The notes under the pieces are model-generated. The model searched no databases. It worked only from the letters and a program-made list of their open reading frames with translations, and was not told the origin of the DNA. Position numbers and translations under genes: made by a program. DNA of 11,257 nucleotides, taken from Candidatus Cloacimonadota bacterium. GTDB taxonomy: Bacteria; Cloacimonadota; Cloacimonadia; Cloacimonadales; Cloacimonadaceae. Shown here in pieces: positions 6,417-11,257 of this stretch; positions within the stretch are counted from its first letter, which is position 1, and every line of letters begins with the position of its first letter. Location: positions 1 through 11,257 of the forward strand of contig JALNWR010000084.1 of assembly GCA_023230795.1 (NCBI GenBank), written 5' to 3'.

Positions 6417-7544
6417 ATGCAAGAACTCATGCAATTCATCCAGACTACCGGTTTTCTGAATATTGAATGGGGTAGCATAGCCATGATCCTGGCGGGTGCC
6501 TTCTTTGTGTATCTGGGCATCAGCAAAGAATTTGAACCCCTGCTCCTGGTCCCGATTGGCTTTGGCATGATAGTGGGGAATATCCCCGGCGTGGCAGCTC
6601 AGGGCCTGGGAGTGGCCACAGAAGGTTCTGTGCTCTCCTACCTGTATTTTGGAGTAAGCAAAGGGATTTATCCTTCGCTGATCTTCCTGGGTGTGGGAGC
6701 CATGACGGACTTTTCCGCCTTGATCGCCAATCCGCGGCTGATCCTTTTGGGAGCTGCCGCACAATTTGGCATATTCGCTACTTTCATGGGCTCTATCCTT
6801 TTGGGATTCAACATCATGGAATCTGCCGCCATCGGCATCATCGGTGGAGCGGATGGGCCTACCTCGATCTTCTTAGCCTCCAAGATGGCACCCCATCTTC
6901 TGGGTTCGATAGCTCTCGCGGCTTATTCATACATGGCTCTGGTGCCGGTGATTCAACCGCCGATTATGCGGCTGCTCACTACCAAGAAAGAGCGTGTGAT
7001 CAAGATGAAAGCTCTGCGCGTGGTATCCAAAAAAGAGAAGATCTTCTTCCCCATCATTGCCTTCATCGTTACTTCCTTTATCGCACCCGGTTCTGTAGTG
7101 CTTCTGGCTATGCTGTTTTTGGGCAATCTGCTCAAAGAAAGCGGAGTCACCGAGCGCCTGGCCGGCACTGCCCGAACTGCTTTAATAGATATAGTTACCG
7201 TATTGATCGGGCTCACTGTGGGTGCCAAAACCACGGCGGATGTATTCCTTACTCCATCCACGATCAAGATCTTCATCTTGGGAGCGGCGTCTTTCTGCGT
7301 GGCAACCGCCACCGGAGTGCTCTTTGCCAAGATCATGAACCTCTTTCTCAAAACCAAGATCAATCCCTTGATCGGAGCGGCCGGAGTATCCGCAGTGCCA
7401 GCTTCTGCACGGGTGGTGCAGGTGGTGGGACAGCAATACGATAAGTCAAACTATCTGCTGATGCATGCCATGGGGCCGAATGTGGCCGGAGTGGTTGGCT
7501 CAGCCGTAGCAGCAGGTGTGTTGCTGGGAATCTTCGGTTCCTGA
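6417..7544 (+). CDS. mmdB: Na+-translocating decarboxylase beta subunit
   Basis: A 375-aa polytopic membrane protein of the OadB/MmdB/GcdB family. It decarboxylates carboxybiotin and couples this to Na+ export. Hydrophobic segments run along almost its whole length. The family signature GGADGPTS (143-150) contains the conserved Asp (146) known in OadB to be essential for Na+ transport. The second conserved patch GPNVAGVVGS (353-362) matches the Asn/Gly/Ser ion-site region of OadB. A short soluble loop with Lys/Arg lies at about 189-208. Length and both signatures are normal for the family, so the pump looks intact. GGAGG (6404-6408) lies 8 bases before ATG, and the gap to mmdC is 3 bases. Last gene of the operon. 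Confidence 0.95.
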   Translation: MQELMQFIQTTGFLNIEWGSIAMILAGAFFVYLGISKEFEPLLLVPIGFGMIVGNIPGVAAQGLGVATEGSVLSYLYFGVSKGIYPSLIFLGVGAMTDFSALIANPRLILLGAAAQFGIFATFMGSILLGFNIMESAAIGIIGGADGPTSIFLASKMAPHLLGSIALAAYSYMALVPVIQPPIMRLLTTKKERVIKMKALRVVSKKEKIFFPIIAFIVTSFIAPGSVVLLAMLFLGNLLKESGVTERLAGTARTALIDIVTVLIGLTVGAKTTADVFLTPSTIKIFILGAASFCVATATGVLFAKIMNLFLKTKINPLIGAAGVSAVPASARVVQVVGQQYDKSNYLLMHAMGPNVAGVVGSAVAAGVLLGIFGS

Positions 7545-7603
7545 TGCTCTGCTGCATATTAGAAGATAAATATATGTTTTAAGAACACCATCCCGGTGAG
7601 CAT

Positions 7604-7632
7604 GCTGTTAGCCCTGGCTGAAGCAGCTTTTT
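7604..7632 (+). terminator. Probable intrinsic terminator of the mmd operon
   Basis: GCTG and TTAGC (7604-7612) can pair with GCTGA and CAGC (7617-7621, 7624-7627) across CCTG with a two-base bulge. Five T residues follow. It lies 60 bases after the mmdB stop. The short T tract and bulge keep this moderate. Confidence 0.5.
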
Positions 7633-7671
7633 GGGGAGAGTCTGATTTTTTCTTGACATCAGACTCTCCCC
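7633..7671 (+). promoter_or_regulatory. Perfect 14-bp stem-loop before the second secreted-protein gene
   Basis: GGGGAGAGTCTGAT (7633-7646) is the exact complement of 7658-7671; the 11-base loop is T-rich. The 3' side is followed by TATTTAGTTT, a loose U-rich tail, so it may be a second terminator. A TTGACA (7653-7658) spans loop and stem and could be a -35 element for the gene at 7704, but the base group 17 bp later (TAGTTT) is a poor -10. Terminator or operator cannot be decided from sequence. Confidence 0.55.
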
Positions 7672-7703
7672 TATTTAGTTTATCAAAAACAAAGGAGACC
7701 AAA

Positions 7704-9137
7704 ATGAAACGATTCTTTATACTTATCTTTCTGTGTTCATCTGCTCTGGCAGCCCTGGATATAGATCAGTGGCAAAACCTGCGATTTAGTGAACAAACCT
7801 TGAGCAATCATGTTTATCTGCGCGGTGAAATAGCACAGAGCGGCTTGAGTTTGAATTCCGCAGTTTACCAAACGGATTCCGGATTAGTAGAAACTGATTT
7901 AGCAATCTTAGAAGGCAATAGCTATCAGAGCTACCTGCCAGCTACTGGGTCCAGGAACTATTACGGATTGCGCAAGAGAGTGGGCAGTAGCGCCCTGGAT
8001 GTAGTGCCTGTATATTATCCCGGCGCCAACCTGCCAGCTCCCAATCAGCTTACCAAGCTTGCCGATGATGAGGTAAATACCCAAATCCCAAACTACTATG
8101 ACATCGTGGCAGATTATGCGACTTTTTCCGATACCAAGCTCTATACCGCCCTGCAAAATCGGGGTGGAGGCTTTCCCAGCAGTGGAGGCTTTTTAGTTTT
8201 TAATTCTTATATGACCGCCATAGCTAATCCGGATATAGACCCCGATGACCCCGGTGCAATTGCCTGGGCTTTGCACTATGTAAACGCAGCCGGGATGTAC
8301 ACTCCCGGACTTTACAAGATAACCGGAACCTCTATAAACGATGTGACACGTATCGGAGATATATCGTTTCAGATACATGCAAGCTCAAACACCCTGGTCA
8401 TGAGCTGCGATATGGCCGATCTTTATGCAGATGCAGATTTTATGGCCTGGTTCGATCCCGCTAATCCCAGGATAGGTATGCTCTCTCTGACGGCCAGAGT
8501 CACACTCAGCGGTGTAGCAGATCAGGATAATACTCTGGGTGGGGTCATCCATCCTATTCCTTTGTATGTGGACTCCGTGCAGGAATTTACCGCAGAAATC
8601 AGCAATGCCGGTCTGCAGATCCAGGAGGATGATGTTTATTTCCAGGCCGAATATAGCCATCCCAATGGGCTCTTCGCCTTTGATCTGGATTTTCAAACTG
8701 CCAGCGGCGAGCTCTATGCTCTGCAAAGCGAAGATTCAGACCCCGGTCAGCCGATGTATTTCCGCTCTGCAAATCTCTTGGGAAGCCTGCCTGAATACGA
8801 TAACGAAGCCGGGCAGATCAGAGTGACAAGATACCCCGATACTTATGGCTTCAGGGCCTGTCCGCCTTTCTCTTATGTTCTGGGGCTGCAGCCTGTTCAG
8901 AATCTCAGCATCACCCGCGCAAATGGCAATCTTACCGTAGCTTGGGATGCTATCGGTCAGACTCTTTTGGGGAATCCTGTCACAGTGGATAGCTACCGCC
9001 TGGAAGCTTCTGATTCGATAGACTTTGCCGAGTTCACGGTTTTGGCTGAGAGTGATAATCTGAGCTGGCAGATGTCGGATACAGCAATAGAAGGATATCG
9101 ATTTTTCAGGGTGCTGGGGATCAAAGAGCTGCCTTGA
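7704..9137 (+). CDS. Secreted protein with C-terminal FnIII-like segment, function unknown
   Basis: A 477-aa exported protein: the signal peptide MKRFFILIFLCSSALA is followed by a likely cleavage near residue 16-17. I recognise no catalytic family in residues 18-390. Visible points are alternating beta-type segments, a Gly-rich stretch at 154-162, and an acidic DPDIDPDDPGA run (176-185 region) that could bind a metal. The C-terminal 395-475 reads like an FnIII-type domain (LSITRANGNLTVAWD, then SYRLEAS, then FFRVLGI), as in the 608-aa protein at the left. It ends right after that domain with no sorting signal. Start: AAGGAG (7692-7697) lies 6 bases before ATG 7704; an in-frame ATG at 7596 lies within the terminator hairpins and is rejected. 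Probably cell-surface or periplasmic. Confidence 0.88.
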   Translation: MKRFFILIFLCSSALAALDIDQWQNLRFSEQTLSNHVYLRGEIAQSGLSLNSAVYQTDSGLVETDLAILEGNSYQSYLPATGSRNYYGLRKRVGSSALDVVPVYYPGANLPAPNQLTKLADDEVNTQIPNYYDIVADYATFSDTKLYTALQNRGGGFPSSGGFLVFNSYMTAIANPDIDPDDPGAIAWALHYVNAAGMYTPGLYKITGTSINDVTRIGDISFQIHASSNTLVMSCDMADLYADADFMAWFDPANPRIGMLSLTARVTLSGVADQDNTLGGVIHPIPLYVDSVQEFTAEISNAGLQIQEDDVYFQAEYSHPNGLFAFDLDFQTASGELYALQSEDSDPGQPMYFRSANLLGSLPEYDNEAGQIRVTRYPDTYGFRACPPFSYVLGLQPVQNLSITRANGNLTVAWDAIGQTLLGNPVTVDSYRLEASDSIDFAEFTVLAESDNLSWQMSDTAIEGYRFFRVLGIKELP

Positions 9138-9325
9138 AGTGATAAACTTTCGCTAAGGATCGCCTGCAGCGGCGGAACGCTACAGATTGCTGAATTGCAG
9201 GCGCCCGTGTCTGCAGAGTGCAGAGTATGCTCTTTTCTCAAGGCCTCTGGCCTTGCTGGATGCGAGACGCATCCAATCCAGCAGACCGCCACGTCAGCAG
9301 AAGCCAGATGGATATATAGCGGGTC
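9138..9325. ncRNA. Hairpin-rich convergent spacer, possible structured RNA
   Basis: Four stems lie within about 120 bases: CGCCTGCA (9161-9168) with TGCAGGCG (9196-9203); TCTGCA (9210-9215) with TGCAGA (9219-9224); AAGGCC (9240-9245) with GGCCTT (9249-9254); GGATGCG (9258-9264) with CGCATCC (9268-9274). The last competes with GCTGGAT (9255-9261) pairing ATCCAGC (9276-9282). It may serve as a two-way terminator zone, be another palindromic repeat, or be a small RNA. No T tract is present and no known RNA family was recognised. Confidence 0.3.
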
Positions 9326-10057
9326 TTATTCTGCTTGCTGAGTATCTTCTTCGGGGATGGGATTGAGCAAAATGCGGCCACAATTTTCGCAGTAAACTAC
9401 CTTCTTGCGCAGTTGGAGCTCTATCCGCATTTGCTGGCGAATCACAAAGCCGCAGCCGCCACAGGAGCCATCATGACTGTACGCCACAGCCTGATTCTCC
9501 TTGTTTTTGATCAAATTCCCATAGCGCTTTATCAGGGCTACAGGCAGAGTCACGGCGAGCTTATTGCGCTCTGCCCGGGTGCTTTCTATCTTACCTTCCA
9601 GAGTATCGATCTGGGCTTTGAGGTCACCTTCTTTGGCTTTTTTATTTGCTTCAGCTTCGCCAAGCACCTTTTTATATTCTACAATGCGGCTTTTAATCTC
9701 GTTTTCTGTATCAATATGTTCCAAAAGCTGGGATTCGATCTCAGAAATCTTTTCTTTGAGGTAGGCAATTTCGCTGTTTAAGGCTTTGTATTCTTTATTG
9801 GTTTTGATCTCGGAAAGCTGGGTGGCATATTTATTGATCTGGGCCTGATGGGTTTTGATCTCGCTTTCCAGGGCACGTTGCAGTTTATTCAGTTCTGCTT
9901 TCTCAGTTTCTCCGGCCAGCAGGTCGATGGTAGCCTGCTCCACCTTTTCGTTGATTTCATTTAGTTGCTTTGGCAGTACGTCCTGCAAAATGCGATATTG
10001 TCCTATCTTGTCATCCAGTTTTTGCATTGCTGCCAGGGTTCTAAGTCTTTCTTCCAT
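9326..10057 (-). CDS. Coiled-coil protein with C4-type zinc ribbon
   Basis: A 243-aa cytoplasmic protein of the family with a long helical N-terminus and a C-terminal zinc ribbon (Pfam zf-RING_7 type). Heptad-like, Lys/Glu-rich coiled coil runs from about 10 to 170. The family motif TNKEYKALNSEI sits at 86-97. Two zinc knuckles, CGGC (199-202) and CENC (223-226), supply the four cysteines. Length is normal. The family's job is not firmly known; nucleic-acid or protein binding is usually suggested. AAGGAG (complement of 10066-10071) lies 8 bases before ATG and overlaps the last codons of nadC, whose stop is 5 bases upstream, so the two are probably translationally coupled. No clear T-tract terminator follows. 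Confidence 0.93.
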   Translation of the reverse strand: MEERLRTLAAMQKLDDKIGQYRILQDVLPKQLNEINEKVEQATIDLLAGETEKAELNKLQRALESEIKTHQAQINKYATQLSEIKTNKEYKALNSEIAYLKEKISEIESQLLEHIDTENEIKSRIVEYKKVLGEAEANKKAKEGDLKAQIDTLEGKIESTRAERNKLAVTLPVALIKRYGNLIKNKENQAVAYSHDGSCGGCGFVIRQQMRIELQLRKKVVYCENCGRILLNPIPEEDTQQAE

Positions 10058-10062
10058 AATTG

Positions 10063-10884
10063 TTACTCCTTAAATAGCAAACTTATATCCAGTGCTTTGT
10101 ATGAATGGGTAAGTGCTCCACTGGAGATGAAATGCACTCCCGTTTTGGCATAAGACAGGATGTTTTCTTCGGTGATTCCTCCCGATACTTCAAGCTCCAC
10201 CTTATTTTTATACTCTTTTACACAGGCTCTTATCTCTTTCAAGCTCATATTGTCCAGCATCACCCGGTCCACTTTGGCGGTCACTGCCTCGGCAAGCTCT
10301 GCCTGATTGGTAACTTCTACTTCGATTTTATAAGTGGCATTCTGGCTCTGAATCTTTTTCACGGCCTTGCTGATGCCTCCCGCAGCGCGCAGATGGTTTT
10401 CCTTCAGCATGATCATATCAAATAGCCCATGACGATGGTTATAGCCGCCGCCCACCCGAACTGCGTACTTTTCCAGGTCTCGTAAAAGAGGAGTGGTTTT
10501 GCGGGTATCCAGCAAACGGGCTTTGGTGCCGGCAATCTTATCTACCATGCGCCTGGTAAGGGTAGCTACTCCGGACATCCGCTGCAAGAAGTTCAGGGCG
10601 GTGCGCTCTGCTTGCAAGATGCTGGCCGGACGCCCTTCCACTCTCAGAATCTCATTGCCGGGCTCTACCAAATCCCCATCTTTGCGATACAAAGTTACCT
10701 TGAGCTCAGGATCTACCGCTTTGAAGACCCTTACCGCCACATCGATTCCAGCCAGAATACCCTCAGCCTTGGCTATCATATAAGCAGAACAAAGCATGGG
10801 CTCGAGGTCCAGATAACGGGTGGTAATATCTCCATTACCCAGGTCTTCTTCCAGACTCTTCCGAATAATCTCATCTATTTGCAT
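10063..10884 (-). CDS. nadC: Quinolinate phosphoribosyltransferase (nicotinate-nucleotide pyrophosphorylase, carboxylating)
   Basis: A 273-aa cytoplasmic enzyme of de novo NAD synthesis. It converts quinolinate and PRPP to nicotinate mononucleotide, CO2 and pyrophosphate. The N-terminal domain (1-105) has the family ends EEDLGNGDITT (12-22) and QAERTALNFLQRMSG (91-105). The alpha/beta barrel carries DTRKTTP (126-132), GGGYNHRHGL (145-154), KENH (161-164), EVEV (188-191), LDNM (210-213), EVSGGI (232-237) and SSGALTHS (254-261), the substrate and phosphate contacts of the family. All are intact and length is normal. GGAG (complement of 10890-10893) lies 5 bases before ATG. It is first gene of a two-gene unit; nadA and nadB are not in the window. 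A terminator-like hairpin lies immediately upstream, suggesting leader control. Confidence 0.97.
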   Translation of the reverse strand: MQIDEIIRKSLEEDLGNGDITTRYLDLEPMLCSAYMIAKAEGILAGIDVAVRVFKAVDPELKVTLYRKDGDLVEPGNEILRVEGRPASILQAERTALNFLQRMSGVATLTRRMVDKIAGTKARLLDTRKTTPLLRDLEKYAVRVGGGYNHRHGLFDMIMLKENHLRAAGGISKAVKKIQSQNATYKIEVEVTNQAELAEAVTAKVDRVMLDNMSLKEIRACVKEYKNKVELEVSGGITEENILSYAKTGVHFISSGALTHSYKALDISLLFKE

Positions 10885-10984
10885 AATGTCTCCAAATCAA
10901 AAAAAAAGCATCTGCAATATGCAAATGCCTAAGCTCTTTCGTCTTATTATCTTGGTCTGAGTTCATCTTTTTTCGTAAACACAT
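10871..10984 (-). CDS. Possible 37-aa upstream ORF overlapping the nadC start
   Basis: An open frame from ATG (10984-10982) to TGA (10873-10871) spans the terminator-like hairpin and overlaps the first codons of nadC in another frame. The product begins MCLRKKMNSDQDNKTKE and ends in a short hydrophobic stretch encoded by the T run. AGAGG stands about 13 bases upstream, a long spacing. It may be a leader peptide whose translation affects the hairpin, or chance. Confidence 0.25.
   Translation of the reverse strand: MCLRKKMNSDQDNKTKELRHLHIADAFFLIWRHYANR
10899..10928 (-). terminator. Terminator-like hairpin in the nadC leader (possible attenuator)
   Basis: On the minus strand GCATTTGCA (10928-10920) pairs with TGCAGATGC (10916-10908) across TAT, with one U-G pair, followed by nine T (complement of 10899-10907). 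The T run ends only 14 bases before the nadC ATG and just before its ribosome binding site. No gene lies upstream on this strand in the window. It either ends a gene lying beyond the right edge or attenuates nadC. Confidence 0.7.
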
Positions 10985-11015
10985 ATTTTTATTAATACCT
11001 CTTTAGTTTGTCATG

Positions 11016-11040
11016 ATTATAAACATAGAGTTTTTGTCAA
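11016..11040 (-). promoter_or_regulatory. Promoter-like elements upstream of nadC
   Basis: On the minus strand a perfect TTGACA (complement of 11035-11040) is followed after 13 bases by a perfect TATAAT (complement of 11016-11021). Both hexamers are consensus, but the spacer is short of the usual 16-18, so one of them may work with another partner. Transcription from here would give a leader of about 125 bases containing the attenuator-like hairpin. Confidence 0.35.
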
Positions 11041-11082
11041 GGAAAATTGCGAGCAACATTGCGACCGGCACGCCCAAAACAC

Positions 11083-11257
11083 AATGGCCAAAGTCCCACG
11101 GAACGGCACTTCAGATAACAAGCCAGTGCCGCACAATGCTTCGAGTCCTGTTGTGGTATTTCAGATAGCAAGCCACAGCCGCATGATGGCCAAAGTCCCA
11201 GCGGGACGACATTTCAGATAGCAAGCCACAGCCGCATGATGGCCAAAGTCCCAGCGG
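11083..11257. repeat. Right-edge tandem array with the same palindromic core
   Basis: Units are 11083-11134 (52 bp), 11135-11184 (50 bp), 11185-11237 (53 bp) and a cut one from 11238. The last two carry AGTCCCAGCGGGAC and TTTCAGATAG as at the left edge, but the linker is different (CAAGCCACAGCCGCAT plus GATGGCCAA). The first two units are diverged: GTCCCACGGAACGGC and GTCCTGTTGTGG replace the palindrome. The array continues beyond the window. Confidence 0.85.

Noticed and set aside
6042..6764. 240-aa minus-strand ORF across mmdC and mmdB
   Set aside because: Antisense to two clearly conserved genes; rich in His, Tyr and Cys as expected of a reverse-frame shadow.
7596..7703. 36-codon upstream extension of the secreted protein at 7704
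   Set aside because: The extension lies in two hairpins, has no ribosome binding site, and would bury the signal peptide; ATG 7704 has AAGGAG at ideal spacing.
9138..9325. RNase P RNA gene next to the zinc-ribbon gene
   Set aside because: I could not find the conserved core motifs of rnpB on either strand, and the gap is too short for a whole bacterial RNase P RNA.
9335..9781. 148-aa plus-strand ORF with hydrophobic stretches
   Set aside because: Antisense to the zinc-ribbon gene; the hydrophobicity comes from the complement of Lys/Glu-rich coiled-coil codons.

Overview
The window looks like a chromosomal segment of an anaerobic, amino-acid- or organic-acid-fermenting bacterium of the FCB/Cloacimonadota type. 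That placement is inference. It rests on an Na+-pump acyl-CoA decarboxylase operon, secreted beta-rich proteins with FnIII-like ends, a coiled-coil/C4 zinc-ribbon protein next to nadC, moderate GC, AAGGAG-type ribosome binding sites, and many short palindromic intergenic repeats. No marker gene in the window fixes the taxon.

Layout. Positions 1-660 are a gene-free repeat island: a 55/56-bp tandem array, four copies of a short palindrome module, and a 25-bp tandem repeat. A strong intrinsic terminator (661-693) closes a minus-strand gene for a 608-aa secreted protein (738-2564). Positions 2565-3242 are mostly non-coding, with a consensus-like minus-strand promoter and one doubtful 102-aa ORF. 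Positions 3243-7544 (plus) form the operon mmdA-mmdD-mmdC-mmdB, a biotin-dependent, Na+-translocating decarboxylase most like methylmalonyl-CoA decarboxylase. Its carboxyltransferase gene carries an in-frame TAA 45 codons before the normal family end. Two hairpins follow, then a second secreted protein gene (7704-9137, plus). A hairpin-rich convergent spacer separates it from the minus-strand pair nadC (10063-10884) and the zinc-ribbon gene (9326-10057). nadC has an intrinsic terminator just before its ribosome binding site, which suggests attenuation. The window ends in a second palindromic array that shares its core with the array at the left edge.

How the genes work together. The carboxyltransferase moves CO2 from the acyl-CoA to biotin on the carrier MmdC. 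MmdB releases the CO2 and pumps Na+ outward. MmdD anchors the soluble part to the membrane. The most notable points are the in-frame stop in mmdA, a carrier with two biotinyl domains, an MmdD with a duplicated N-terminal domain, the nadC leader, and the layered palindromic repeats.
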